Shown here in pieces: positions 41,286 to 49,703 of a stretch of DNA of 64,000 nt (the first letter of the stretch is position 1; every line of letters starts with the position of its first letter). The position numbers were made by a program, and so were the translations under genes. Origin of the DNA: Oceanococcus atlanticus (GTDB taxonomy: Bacteria > Pseudomonadota > Gammaproteobacteria > Nevskiales > Oceanococcaceae); contig NZ_AQQV01000001.1 in the NCBI RefSeq assembly GCF_002088235.1, positions 496,001 to 560,000 of the forward strand, written 5' to 3'. Under the pieces are notes generated by a model. It was not told the DNA's origin and did no database searches. It saw nothing but the letters and a program-made list of their open reading frames with translations.

Positions 41286-42308
41286 ATGAAACATCATCTG
41301 ACAGGCGCGTTTGTACTCGCCGCCATCGCCGCACCGCTGGCTGCTCAAGCGGAAGGCAAAATTTACGGCCAGTTCAACATCAGCGTGAACGAAGTCGACG
41401 GCGTATTTAACTCCGTTTCCGGCAATGACTTCGCTGATCCGAACACGCAGGCTGCACAAGACGGCCAGAGCGGCGACAACAACGCTTCGCGCCTGGGCTT
41501 CCAGGGTGAAAACGGCCAGTTCTTCTACGCCGTAGAGTTGGGCCTGGATGTCGACGACGCCGCTGGTGGCTTGGCTCACACCCGCCACGCCTTCGTTGGC
41601 TTCAACAGCTCGGTCGGTACCTTCACCTTCGGTCGTACCAACACCGCTTACAAGCTGGCTGCTCAGCGTCTGGACCCGTTCTACGACACCTCGGCTGTCA
41701 ACTTCCAGGGTATCGCCTCCAACCAGGGTGGCGGCTACGGTCTGTCCAACTTGGCTAACGGCTGGACCAACAACTCCATCGCCTACATCTCGCCGGAATT
41801 CGGCGGCCTGACCGTGAATGCTGGGATCTACCTGCAGGAGCAGTCGGACGAAAGCCACGACTACGGCATCGGTGTTGACTACCGTCTGGGCGATCTGAGC
41901 CTGGGCGTGCAGTACCTCACCGTTGGTGCTGACAACGTCGATGGCGTTGTTGCCGGCTCTGGCCAGATTGTTGACACCGCTCTGCAGGGCACCGTCAGCT
42001 ACAGCACCGAGCGCTTCAGCGTCGGCCTGTCGGCTGAGCAGGTTGAACTGCGCGGCAGCGGCGACGATCGCATCTATCTGTTCCTGGGTGGTGAGTTCGC
42101 TCTGAACGAACACCTGACGCTGGCCGCTTCGGTTGGTGACGTTGATCAGGGTGCAGGCGAAGGCATGGGCTTCACCGTGGGTGCTTACCTCGACCTGATC
42201 GAGAACTTCACTCTGTATGGCCTGTACTCGCAGTCGGACCTGGACAACGCACCGGCTTCCGAAACCGACGTGATCAGCGTTGGCGTGCGTTACGGCTTCG
42301 AAATCTAA
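41286..42308 (+). CDS. General porin (Gram-negative, 16-strand type)
   Basis: A 340-residue outer-membrane porin. It has a signal peptide (cleavage after AAQA, residue 22) and a mature start EGKIYGQFNISVNEVDG. The family segment NNASRLGFQGENG is followed by AFVGFNSSVGTFTFGRTNTAY, and the terminal strand ends VGVRYGFEI (typically terminal Phe, here Phe-Glu-Ile). Acidic residues are many and the strands alternate hydrophobic residues. Codon use is biased to Cys/Gly/Arg/Val codons ending in T or C and differs from neighbouring genes, as expected for very high expression. A stable leader stem and a strong terminator fit this too. Confidence 0.92.
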   Translation: MKHHLTGAFVLAAIAAPLAAQAEGKIYGQFNISVNEVDGVFNSVSGNDFADPNTQAAQDGQSGDNNASRLGFQGENGQFFYAVELGLDVDDAAGGLAHTRHAFVGFNSSVGTFTFGRTNTAYKLAAQRLDPFYDTSAVNFQGIASNQGGGYGLSNLANGWTNNSIAYISPEFGGLTVNAGIYLQEQSDESHDYGIGVDYRLGDLSLGVQYLTVGADNVDGVVAGSGQIVDTALQGTVSYSTERFSVGLSAEQVELRGSGDDRIYLFLGGEFALNEHLTLAASVGDVDQGAGEGMGFTVGAYLDLIENFTLYGLYSQSDLDNAPASETDVISVGVRYGFEI

Positions 42309-42324
42309 GCACTTTCAGTGCTAA

Positions 42325-42357
42325 CAAAAACGGCGTCTTCGGACGCCGTTTTTTTTT
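42325..42357. terminator. Intrinsic terminator after the porin gene
   Basis: AACGGCGTC-TTCG-GACGCCGTT with a TTCG tetraloop followed by eight or more T. A residues on the left side mean it can also serve the convergent gene that ends at 42381. Confidence 0.92.
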
Positions 42358-42380
42358 GCCTGTCTTACTCGTATCCAACG

Positions 42381-42977
42381 CTACCTTGCGAGTTCCTCAA
42401 GGCGTGCTCGCACTGCATCCACAGCAACACCCTCGCGCACGGGAATCAGCACAGCCTGTGCATCCTTGCCAAGCTCTTCAGCCAACTTACGCTGATCACG
42501 CTCAGACAGTGCATCCTGACCAAGCTGGTAGTCCTTCTCCAACAATGGGCTGCCAACCCGCACTTCGTTGCTGCCCCAGAACACCACCTTGCGGCTCGCC
42601 TCCAGCACCTTGAGGCCTTGCAAACCGATTTTGTAATGGGCCACGCCACATGCGCTTTTACGCTGTTCCGCATAATTGGGGCGATCGTACTTGACGCACA
42701 AATCACGGCTGAAGGCGAGCACATCCTCGCCCAGACTCAAATCATGGCCATCGACGGCATCACGCAGGAACCGCAGATGCTCACCGCGCACATGAGCCTG
42801 CTCCAGGGTTGGCGCTGAAGATGACCCCGCTTGTCCGCGACACAGCTCCAAGACTTGCTGCGGCGTGAAGCCGCGATCCAGATAATGATCTATATCTTCG
42901 CGCCCGCAGTCAGCAGCGAAGCCAGGCGATGCCATTCCCAGCAAGACAACAGGCATAGCGCGCAAAACAAATCTCAT
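42381..42977 (-). CDS. Secreted protein of unknown function
   Basis: A 198-residue protein with a signal peptide (to about residue 22, GFAA). A short motif follows: DIDHYLDRGFTPQQVLELC (about 27-45), which recurs in many proteobacterial periplasmic proteins of unknown role. The middle has three further cysteines (LCVKYDRPNYAEQRKSACGV), and the C-terminus is charged (VDAVRARLEEL). I recognise no enzymatic domain. It converges on the porin gene across a shared terminator and has no operon partner. Confidence 0.75.
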   Translation of the reverse strand: MRFVLRAMPVVLLGMASPGFAADCGREDIDHYLDRGFTPQQVLELCRGQAGSSSAPTLEQAHVRGEHLRFLRDAVDGHDLSLGEDVLAFSRDLCVKYDRPNYAEQRKSACGVAHYKIGLQGLKVLEASRKVVFWGSNEVRVGSPLLEKDYQLGQDALSERDQRKLAEELGKDAQAVLIPVREGVAVDAVRARLEELAR

Positions 42978-43026
42978 AGCGTGTCCGGTAAATCCTTATA
43001 AAGGCCGCAAGCTACGGGATTCGACA

Positions 43027-43057
43027 CAAAAAAGACAGGGGGCATTTCAGCCCCCTG
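43027..43057 (-). terminator. Intrinsic terminator of the Hsp20 gene
   Basis: On the minus strand CAGGGGGC-TGAAAT-GCCCCCTG is followed by a T-rich run. It lies 21 bases after the hsp20 stop codon. Confidence 0.85.
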
Positions 43058-43077
43058 CCCGTCCAGCATTGTCGCCC

Positions 43078-43515
43078 TCAGGCCGCCACACTGATCTTTA
43101 CGGCCTGCGTCTTGGCCCGCTTGGGAATGCTGATATGAATCACCCCATGCGCGCTGCGCGCGTTGATGTTCTCAACATCCGCTGTGTCCGGCAGGCTGAA
43201 CCGACGTGAGAAACGACCACTGACACGCTCCAGCCTCTGGTGCTGTACCTGCTCGTCGCTTGCCGGCGCCGCTCGTTCACCCGCCAGAGTGAGCTGGCCA
43301 TCATCCAGGGTGATGTCAACATCAGCCGGATCCACGCCCGGCAGATCTGCACGTAACTCGTAGCGGTCATTGAATTCAACCACGTCCACGCGTGGCTGCC
43401 ACGCTGGCCCACTTTTGCCATCGACATTGGCCGGGCTCACCACATTGAAAAAATCAAGAACTTCATCCGGCCAGCGGTTCAGGTTCGGCCAGGGTTGGTA
43501 ACGAATCAAGCTCAT
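43078..43515 (-). CDS. Small heat-shock protein, Hsp20/alpha-crystallin family
   Basis: A 145-residue holdase chaperone that binds unfolding proteins in the cytoplasm. The alpha-crystallin domain spans about 42-140, with VDVVEFNDRYELRADLPGVD, the GxLxx motif in DDGQLTLAGER and the closing ARSAHGVIHISIPK, followed by a short tail. The start at 43515 has an AGGAG ribosome site, and a longer reading is unlikely. A sigma-32-like promoter lies upstream at 43562-43588. Confidence 0.95.
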   Translation of the reverse strand: MSLIRYQPWPNLNRWPDEVLDFFNVVSPANVDGKSGPAWQPRVDVVEFNDRYELRADLPGVDPADVDITLDDGQLTLAGERAAPASDEQVQHQRLERVSGRFSRRFSLPDTADVENINARSAHGVIHISIPKRAKTQAVKISVAA

Positions 43516-43561
43516 AGCATCATCTCCTAGTCTATTCAGGGCACCTGTGTGCGTGACTGAA

Positions 43562-43588
43562 ATATAGGATCCAGACGTCAACTTTCAA
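43562..43588 (-). promoter_or_regulatory. Sigma-32-like promoter of the Hsp20 gene
   Basis: On the minus strand: TTGAAA (43588-43583), 13 bases, TCCTATAT (43569-43562), six of eight matches to the CCCCATNT box. It gives a leader of about 40 bases and fits heat-shock control of a small heat-shock protein. Confidence 0.6.
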
Positions 43589-43624
43589 CCAATGAATTCA
43601 ATATTTTTCCTTTGTTTTCATGGC

Positions 43625-43652
43625 CTTGAATTTATTATCAGAAACCCCATGC
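43625..43652 (+). promoter_or_regulatory. Sigma-32-like promoter pointing to the His-rich secreted protein
   Basis: CTTGAA (43625-43630), 14 bases, CCCCATGC (43645-43652). The match to the heat-shock consensus CTTGAAA-N13/14-CCCCATNT is better than that of the Hsp20 promoter, but it points the opposite way, towards the gene at 43758, with a leader of about 100 bases. Confidence 0.6.
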
Positions 43653-43757
43653 TGAATATTTTTGGCTCTTTCAAGGCGCCTAGGAACACTCCGCAACGTC
43701 AACCACCGAAAAACCTGAACGTTGATTCATCGCCCCCTTATCCCGGAGCCGTTCTGA

Positions 43758-44144
43758 ATGAATCCCAAGACGTTTGCTATCACCCTACTAGGCACTTGCT
43801 GCGGGCTGCTCGTCAGCCTGCCCGGTTATACCCATACCACCACCAGCCCCAGCCTACGCATCGGCCATACCCAACTTCCCGGCACTTACGGAAGCGGTCG
43901 TTGGTTCAATCCGGCACCAGCCGCAGCTCACAGGCATGATGCGCAGTGCTATCGACGACATGAGCGGCACGATCAGCACTGGACCCGCAGCGCTAGCACC
44001 CCGCATGTACGCCGCGAACATGAGCAACGGCATTCAGACCGGAACCGTTATCAGCGCAACAAACCAAGCTTCCACTCGTATCATCATGGTCACACCAACA
44101 ACCACCATGGCCGGAGGCGCTATGGCCATCACCGCGGGGATTAG
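43758..44144 (+). CDS. Small secreted His/Arg-rich protein
   Basis: A 128-residue protein with a plausible signal peptide (MNPKTFAITLLG onwards, cleavage near GYTHT). The remainder is low-complexity and rich in His, Arg, Asn and Tyr; the last 25 residues contain nine His (HSYHHGHTNNHH, then RRRYGHHRGD). There are only one or two Cys outside the signal. The tail could bind metal ions or polyanions. I recognise no family, and the coding status rests on the signal peptide, the strong terminator right after the stop and the upstream heat-shock-type promoter. The ribosome site is weak (CGGAG). Confidence 0.6.
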   Translation: MNPKTFAITLLGTCCGLLVSLPGYTHTTTSPSLRIGHTQLPGTYGSGRWFNPAPAAAHRHDAQCYRRHERHDQHWTRSASTPHVRREHEQRHSDRNRYQRNKPSFHSYHHGHTNNHHGRRRYGHHRGD

Positions 44145-44153
44145 AGCAGATAC

Positions 44154-44183
44154 AAAAAAGCCCGGTTAAAACCGGGCTTTTTT
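44154..44183. terminator. Bidirectional intrinsic terminator
   Basis: AAGCCCGG-TTAAAA-CCGGGCTT, with A residues on the left and six T residues on the right. It serves the His-rich gene on the plus strand and dsbC on the minus strand, which stops at 44196. Confidence 0.9.
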
Positions 44184-44195
44184 ATGCTTGAGCGT

Positions 44196-44918
44196 TTAAT
44201 TCTGCTGAGCAAACAACTGGGCAAGCCGTTTGGCTGGGACATAACCTGGCTGCATCGTTCCATCATCCAGAACCAAAGCGGGCGTGCCACGCACGCCAAT
44301 TTCTTGGCCCGCGCGGAAATGTTCCATAACCGGGGTGCTGCATGCTTTGGCGCTGACATCTCGACCATCCTTGGCTTCCGTCATGGCCTTGTTCTGGTCC
44401 TTTGAGCACCACACCTCTTCGGCCTTCTTGAACGACGGCGTATTCGGTCCGCTGCGGGGGTAGAACACATAGTGCACGGTGATACCGGCGTCGTTGTACT
44501 CGGCCATTTCGCGGTGAAGCTTGCGGCAATAACCACAATCGATGTCAGTGAACACGGTCATCTCGTGTTTCTGGTTTTTGGCGGCAAAGGTGATCATCTT
44601 GTCTTCACCGATCTTGTCCAGAACCTCCAGGCGCAGAGATTTGCGGCTACCTTCGGTTAGCGACACCGCGTTCTTCAGATCGATCAGGTCACCATCAAAG
44701 AAATACTTGGCGTCCTCGGTCACATAGCCGAACGACACGCCACGATTGACCTGATAAATGCCTTTGACCGGAGTGGTCGAAATGTCTTCGGTCTTCAGCG
44801 TGGGGAACGAATTGCTCAGGTTGTCGCGCAGGGTTTTGATCTTGCCGGACGCGTCATCGGCGGCATGCAGGGTTGCGGCGGTACTTGCCAACAGCAAGCC
44901 CATGATCAGTCGTTTCAT
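44196..44918 (-). CDS. dsbC: Thiol:disulfide interchange protein DsbC
   Basis: A 240-residue periplasmic disulfide isomerase. It has a signal peptide (cleavage near LHA, about residue 19) and an N-terminal dimerisation domain. The thioredoxin-like domain carries active-site CGYC (in FTDIDCGYCRKLH) and a second structural Cys pair (VWCSKDQN, AKACSTP). The cis-Pro is in GTPALV. The start at 44918 gives the clean signal peptide. It follows xerD by 56 bases, the conserved xerD-dsbC order of gammaproteobacteria. Confidence 0.95.
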   Translation of the reverse strand: MKRLIMGLLLASTAATLHAADDASGKIKTLRDNLSNSFPTLKTEDISTTPVKGIYQVNRGVSFGYVTEDAKYFFDGDLIDLKNAVSLTEGSRKSLRLEVLDKIGEDKMITFAAKNQKHEMTVFTDIDCGYCRKLHREMAEYNDAGITVHYVFYPRSGPNTPSFKKAEEVWCSKDQNKAMTEAKDGRDVSAKACSTPVMEHFRAGQEIGVRGTPALVLDDGTMQPGYVPAKRLAQLFAQQN

Positions 44919-44974
44919 AACTACTCCGGTTTTCAATATCCGCTGAGACCATCTCAACGCCGATTAATTCGCAA

Positions 44975-45886
44975 TCAGGCACGCGGATGGTTGCGGGCGT
45001 GCAACTGCTCCAGCCTGGCGCTGGCGACGTGGGTGTATATCTGGGTCGTCGACAAATCACTGTGACCAAGCAGCATTTGAACCACCCGCAGGTCGGCGCC
45101 GTGGTTGAGCAAATGGGTGGCGAAGGCGTGCCGCAGCGTGTGCGGCGAGATGACTCCGCTGATCCCGGCCATCAATGCATAACGCTTAATGATATGCCAG
45201 AAGTTCTGACGCGTCATGGCGCGCCCATCGCGAGCCGGAAAGACCACGTCCGAAACCACACCGTCGAGCAATTCCGGTCGTCCCTGACGCAGATAGCGCT
45301 GCAGCCAGACCATCGCTTCCTCACCAACCGGGACCAGGCGCTCCTTGCTGCCCTTGCCCATGATGCGCACGACACCGCCATCCAGCCCAAGTCTCGACAT
45401 GTCCAAGCTGACCAGTTCGGTCACCCGCAAACCGGCGGCATACATCAGTTCCAGCATGGTGCGATCACGCAGACCGCGCGCGCTGCCCACATCAGGCGCA
45501 TCCAGCAAACGTTCGATCTCGCTCTCGCTGAGCGCTTTGGGCAACGGCCGGCCAATCCTAGGGCGGGCCAGTCGCGCACTGGGGTCATCGCCGCGCAAGC
45601 ATTCCCGCAGCGCCCAGCGGTAAAACCGTTTCAGCGCGGAATACAGGCGCGCCAAACTGCGCGCCGCCAGCTCCTGACACGCTGCCATCACCGCGGCCAG
45701 ATCGGCCGGCGTAGCATCGAGCAAAGACGCCCCCTGACGGGCAAGCTCGGCGCCGACCCGCCTCAAATCCGAGCGATAGGCCTGCACACTGCTGTCGGCC
45801 AGGCCATCTTCCAGCCACAGGGAATCACAGAATCGCGCGATCAAAGTCACGTCGGCAGGCGAAGGGTTAAACTGCACGCTCGGCAT
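44975..45886 (-). CDS. xerD: Site-specific tyrosine recombinase XerD
   Basis: A 303-residue recombinase that with XerC resolves chromosome dimers at dif. The N-terminal SAM-like domain (about residues 8-95) is followed by the catalytic domain. Its Arg is in YAAGLRVTELVSL, its Lys in GKGSKERLVP, His-x-x-Arg in SPHTLRHAFATHLL, its His in LLGHSDLSTT and the Tyr nucleophile in IYTHV. The start at 45886 matches family length; the open frame extends upstream without support. The pairing with dsbC supports XerD rather than XerC or a phage integrase. Confidence 0.95.
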   Translation of the reverse strand: MPSVQFNPSPADVTLIARFCDSLWLEDGLADSSVQAYRSDLRRVGAELARQGASLLDATPADLAAVMAACQELAARSLARLYSALKRFYRWALRECLRGDDPSARLARPRIGRPLPKALSESEIERLLDAPDVGSARGLRDRTMLELMYAAGLRVTELVSLDMSRLGLDGGVVRIMGKGSKERLVPVGEEAMVWLQRYLRQGRPELLDGVVSDVVFPARDGRAMTRQNFWHIIKRYALMAGISGVISPHTLRHAFATHLLNHGADLRVVQMLLGHSDLSTTQIYTHVASARLEQLHARNHPRA

Positions 45887-45940
45887 AGCGCGGATTATGA
45901 ACCAGTGTCGGCAGCCCCGGACAGCTTGAAACCCTTTGTC

Positions 45941-46837
45941 ATGGCTCTCGCCATCGCGGGCCTGTGCCTTGGCGCGACCGGCGCCGCTCACGGCAGCACC
46001 GCTGCCGACGACGCCCGCATCGCAGCGCAGCTCAGCCGCCTGGAAGATGGCCAGGACAGCCCCGCCGCGCGTGACTGGCTCAGCCAGCTCCTCAACTATG
46101 CAGAGCAGTCTCGCCACCCCCACCCCGAAGGACGCGGACAGACCCTACCGCGCTACGCCATCGCCGCGCGCGCTCAACACCTGCTGCGCAAGTGGGACCA
46201 GCAACACAGGCTGGAGCAGTTGCGCCAGCAACCGGCGCTGCGCGGCAAGGCGCTTGGTCAGGCGCAGAACCACGACGCACTGCTGAACTGGCTGGGCGAA
46301 GCCAGCATGCCGGAGCTTGACGCCTTTCGCGCCGAGCAAGGCGTGCACAGCTGGAGCGAAGACATACTCGCCGTGATGATCCAGCGCCAGGCCCGCTGGA
46401 CAGACTGGCTGGCCCTGGCCGAGCGCGCTCAACACGCCCGCAGCTGGCGTTTGATCAACAGCCAAGCGCCGCTGGATCACCCCCAATTCGCACGCCTGCT
46501 CGAAAATCTGGAGGCCAATCCAGCACTGCGCGGCGCCGCACCGGCGTTGCGCGCACGCTGGGTCCAGCGTGACCCACAGCGCCTGGCCGAGCTGGCCGCG
46601 CGCATAAACAGCAGAAACTGGGACTTAAACCTGATCGAGACTGCGCTGCTCGCCCAGCCGCCCGGCCTCACCACGGCCCTGATCCAGGGTTTGCAGCATC
46701 CGGACCAGGCTGCACTGGCCGCCTGGGCATTGTGGCGTTTGCGCAGCCCCGAGGCGCTGAACGCGCTTTCGGCCTATACCCACTCGGATGTGGCCGCCCC
46801 CCATCTGGCCCGGGAGATTGCCGCATGGCTACGCTGA
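45941..46837 (+). CDS. Secreted helical protein of unknown function
   Basis: A protein of about 298 residues. A signal peptide (FVMALAIAGLCLGATGAAHG) precedes an Ala-, Arg-, Leu- and Gln-rich helical body with loosely repeated units (LENLEANPALRG, AALAAWALWRLRSPEAL), possibly HEAT-like. The start is uncertain: ATG at 45941, or TTG at 45926, which would add a lysine to the signal peptide. It overlaps the M14 peptidase gene by 13 bases, so the two are co-translated and probably work together outside the cytoplasm. It is divergent from xerD. No family is recognised. Confidence 0.75.
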   Translation: MALAIAGLCLGATGAAHGSTAADDARIAAQLSRLEDGQDSPAARDWLSQLLNYAEQSRHPHPEGRGQTLPRYAIAARAQHLLRKWDQQHRLEQLRQQPALRGKALGQAQNHDALLNWLGEASMPELDAFRAEQGVHSWSEDILAVMIQRQARWTDWLALAERAQHARSWRLINSQAPLDHPQFARLLENLEANPALRGAAPALRARWVQRDPQRLAELAARINSRNWDLNLIETALLAQPPGLTTALIQGLQHPDQAALAAWALWRLRSPEALNALSAYTHSDVAAPHLAREIAAWLR

Positions 46838-48612
46838 CACGCATCACCGGCATGCTGATGTTGTGCGCCGCCCTGCCGGCATCAGCTGTGGTCGCGGAGT
46901 ACGTCGAACAAGCCCCGGCTGGCGCTGCTGACAATGTCATCGAGCTGGGCCTTGCAGTCCCCGAACCGGTGACCAGCTCAGTACCGGTTGCCGGCTTTCG
47001 CAGCTACGCCAGCTTGATGGCAGGCCTGGATTTGCTCGCCCTCGAACACGCCTATGTCCACCGCTACCGTCTCGGGCAAAGCCTGGAAGGCGAAGCCATT
47101 TACGCCTGGCAGTTTGGTGGCAACACCAACGCACCGGTGATGCTGCAAAGTGGCGGCATTCACGCCCGCGAATGGGCCAGCCCGGAGGCTGTCAGCGGTA
47201 TTCTTGAAAACCTGGTCGCGGCCGCCGAGGACGGCGGCGTGGTCAGCTGGCTTCGCGATAATGCCAACATCCTGCTGGTCCCCGTTCTCAATCCCGACGG
47301 CTTTCTGACCACCCAGCGGGCGCCCCGCACCACCCGCATCGACGAAGACCCGCAGAACTCGCCATCAGACCCGCTGTACCCGCGTGACGGACGCATGCGC
47401 AGAAAGAACCTGCGCAACAGCGACGGCCAGCTGCAGAGTGCCGACGACACGCTCCAGGGCGTCGACCTGAACCGCAATCTGGGCCCCTACTGGAACTCCG
47501 GACGCGGCTCCAGCCGCACACCAAGCTCAATTGTTTACAACGGCGCCAGCCTTGAGTCAGAACCGGAAACCCAGGCGCTGCTGGCCGCCGGGGCATTACT
47601 TGGCGCAGACACGCTACGGCTGTACATCGACACCCACAGCTTCGGCCGCGTGTTCTTCTACAACAACACCGGCAACAGCCGCCTGTTTCAGATCAGTCAG
47701 GATCTGGTCAATCTGATTCGCCAGGTGCCTGCTCGGGCCTATGCCGAGGATGCCGTCTCACCAGGCCTTGGCATCGGCGCCAGCGACGAATATTTCTCCT
47801 ACACGCTGAACGTGCCTGCCTACACTCTGGAGCTGGAACCTGGAACCAGCCAGCTGGCTGAGTACGGCGGCAAACCCGGCGTGTCGCATTCCGGCTTTAT
47901 CCTGCCCGAGAGCGAAATCACCCGGGTGCGTGAGGAGGTCTACCAGATGGCCTTGCTGGCCTACTATCACCAGATGGGGCCGGCCATCGTCCGCGAAGTG
48001 CGCCTGACTCAGACCGGTGGCGAGATGATCTACCGCCACAGCTGGCAGGATCAGAACACCACCACGCGCACCCTGCAAGCTGCGCCGAACACAGCGCTGC
48101 AAGGTGGCCAGCACTACACTCTCAATCTGATCTTCAACAAGCCGATGCGCTGGGTTGACGCGCAAGGCCAGGCCGTCAACTATCCGGCCCAGAACGTTAG
48201 CCTGCATCCTAACCTAAGCCTGTTCAGCTCACGCAGCGAAGAGTTGCCCGCCGGTCAATGGTCAAAAACCCGCTACGCGGCCGACACCTACAGCGTGGAT
48301 TTCACCCTGCCCACCGACATGAGCAGCCCGGTGAATCTGCATATTGCAGTGCGTGATATGGCCGGGCGGGCCCTCGACAGCGATCCTGCCAGCGTGACCC
48401 GCTGGCAGGGCGGCCACTGGTTGGGCTTCGAGAACGAAAACGGCCAAAGTGGTGATGTCGGCGGTGAAGACCACAACACGCTACTGCAGATTGCCGGCGC
48501 CCCCAGCGCAACGCCGGCACCGGCGAGCACCGGCGGCTCCGGTGCCCCCAGCCTGCTTTTTCTGATCACGCTGAGCGCATTTGCGCGACGCGCCCGCCAC
48601 GGTATTGCATGA
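46825..48612 (+). CDS. Secreted M14-family metallocarboxypeptidase with GlyGly-CTERM-like tail
   Basis: A 595-residue zinc carboxypeptidase. After a signal peptide (PASA), the M14 domain (about 50-395) keeps zinc ligands His113 and Glu116 (IHAREWAS), His271 (DTHSFG) and the catalytic Glu336 (TLELEPG). A beta-rich domain follows (about 400-560). The last 28 residues are a Gly/Ser patch, a hydrophobic helix (LLFLITLSAF) and Arg-Arg-Ala-Arg, resembling the GlyGly-CTERM sorting signal processed by rhombosortase. The enzyme is therefore probably type II secreted and surface-attached. It overlaps the preceding gene by 13 bases and zapE by 4 bases. Confidence 0.92.
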   Translation: MATLTRITGMLMLCAALPASAVVAEYVEQAPAGAADNVIELGLAVPEPVTSSVPVAGFRSYASLMAGLDLLALEHAYVHRYRLGQSLEGEAIYAWQFGGNTNAPVMLQSGGIHAREWASPEAVSGILENLVAAAEDGGVVSWLRDNANILLVPVLNPDGFLTTQRAPRTTRIDEDPQNSPSDPLYPRDGRMRRKNLRNSDGQLQSADDTLQGVDLNRNLGPYWNSGRGSSRTPSSIVYNGASLESEPETQALLAAGALLGADTLRLYIDTHSFGRVFFYNNTGNSRLFQISQDLVNLIRQVPARAYAEDAVSPGLGIGASDEYFSYTLNVPAYTLELEPGTSQLAEYGGKPGVSHSGFILPESEITRVREEVYQMALLAYYHQMGPAIVREVRLTQTGGEMIYRHSWQDQNTTTRTLQAAPNTALQGGQHYTLNLIFNKPMRWVDAQGQAVNYPAQNVSLHPNLSLFSSRSEELPAGQWSKTRYAADTYSVDFTLPTDMSSPVNLHIAVRDMAGRALDSDPASVTRWQGGHWLGFENENGQSGDVGGEDHNTLLQIAGAPSATPAPASTGGSGAPSLLFLITLSAFARRARHGIA

Positions 48613-49703
48613 CCCCGAACAGCCCGCTGCAACGTTACCTTGCCGACCTCAAACGCCCCGGTTTTGTCGAAGACCCCGCCCAGCGCCGCGCGGTCGAGGC
48701 GCTGGAGCGCATTCACGCCGAGCTGATCAGCCGCCCGGCGCGGACCCGCCTGCTGGCGCGCCTGCGCCGCAGCACCAGCTGGCCGCCGGTCAACGGCGCC
48801 TATTTCTGGGGCGGCGTGGGCCGGGGCAAGACGTATCTGATGGACTGCTTCTACGAAACGCTGGAGACCCCGCACAAGCAGCGTCTGCACTTTCATCGTT
48901 TCATGCGCGAGGTGCACCTGCGCATCCGCGCCCTGGGGCACGCCAGCGACCCGCTGGCACTGATCGCCGACGAGCTGGCACGCGAGGTTCGCGTGCTGTG
49001 CTTCGACGAATTCTTCGTCTCCGATGTGGCCGACGCGATGATACTCGGGCGCCTGATGAACAAGCTGTTCGAGCATGGCATCACCCTGATCGCGACCTCG
49101 AATATTCCGCCGGATCTGCTCTACCAGCATGGCCTGCAGCGCGAGGCCTTCCTGCCGGCCATCGCCAGCCTGAAAAACCACTGCGCCGTGATTGAAGTTG
49201 ATGGTGGCACCGACTATCGCTTGCGCCTGCTGGAACAGGCCCACATGTATCACCTGAGCAGCGAACCGCGCACCGAGGGCATACTCGACCAGACCTTTCG
49301 CGACATCGCCCCCGACGCCGCCCATCCCGAGCACAGCATCGAAATCAATGGCCGCGACATCCGGGTGCGCAAGCACGCCGACGGCATCGCCTGGTTAGAG
49401 TTTGACGCCGTCTGCCGCGGCCCGCGTGCGGCGGCCGATTACATCGAGCTGGCCCAGCTGTTCAGCACGGTCATGCTGTCCGGCGTGCCGCAGATGACCT
49501 GGGAAACCGAGAATGAAGCCCGCCGTTTCCTGCATCTGGTGGACGAGTTTTATGATCGGCGGGTGAAACTGATGATTGCCGCCGACGTGCCCATGCAGCA
49601 GCTGTATGCCGGGCAGAAACTGACCTTTGAATACGCCCGGGTGCTCAGCCGTCTGCAGGAAATGCAATCCCACGACTACCTTGCGGAGCCACACAAGCCA
49701 TGA
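48609..49703 (+). CDS. zapE: Cell division ATPase ZapE (AFG1 family)
   Basis: A 364-residue AFG1/ZapE ATPase. The N-terminus SPLQRYLADLKRPGFVEDPAQ is typical. The Walker A is GGVGRGKTYLMD, the Walker B LCFDEFFV, and the sensor region IATSNIPPDLLYQHGLQREAFLP is diagnostic (cited in parts). ZapE associates with the Z ring during constriction and destabilises FtsZ polymers in E. coli. It overlaps the M14 peptidase gene by 4 bases (ATGA) and the Hpt gene by 4 bases, an unusual set of partners. Confidence 0.95.
   Translation: MTPNSPLQRYLADLKRPGFVEDPAQRRAVEALERIHAELISRPARTRLLARLRRSTSWPPVNGAYFWGGVGRGKTYLMDCFYETLETPHKQRLHFHRFMREVHLRIRALGHASDPLALIADELAREVRVLCFDEFFVSDVADAMILGRLMNKLFEHGITLIATSNIPPDLLYQHGLQREAFLPAIASLKNHCAVIEVDGGTDYRLRLLEQAHMYHLSSEPRTEGILDQTFRDIAPDAAHPEHSIEINGRDIRVRKHADGIAWLEFDAVCRGPRAAADYIELAQLFSTVMLSGVPQMTWETENEARRFLHLVDEFYDRRVKLMIAADVPMQQLYAGQKLTFEYARVLSRLQEMQSHDYLAEPHKP

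Noticed and set aside
42309-42380. Possible small gene between the porin and the next minus-strand gene
   Set aside because: The stretch is fully explained by the terminator hairpin and the stop regions of two convergent genes.
43592-43939. A 115-codon frame overlapping the 5' part of the His-rich gene
   Set aside because: It begins inside the promoter region and has no signal or domain. The overlapping frame at 43758 has a signal peptide and ends just before the terminator.
44975-45886. Tyrosine recombinase as a phage or integron integrase marking a mobile island
   Set aside because: Length, motifs and the adjacent dsbC gene fit housekeeping XerD. No attachment site repeats or phage genes are nearby.
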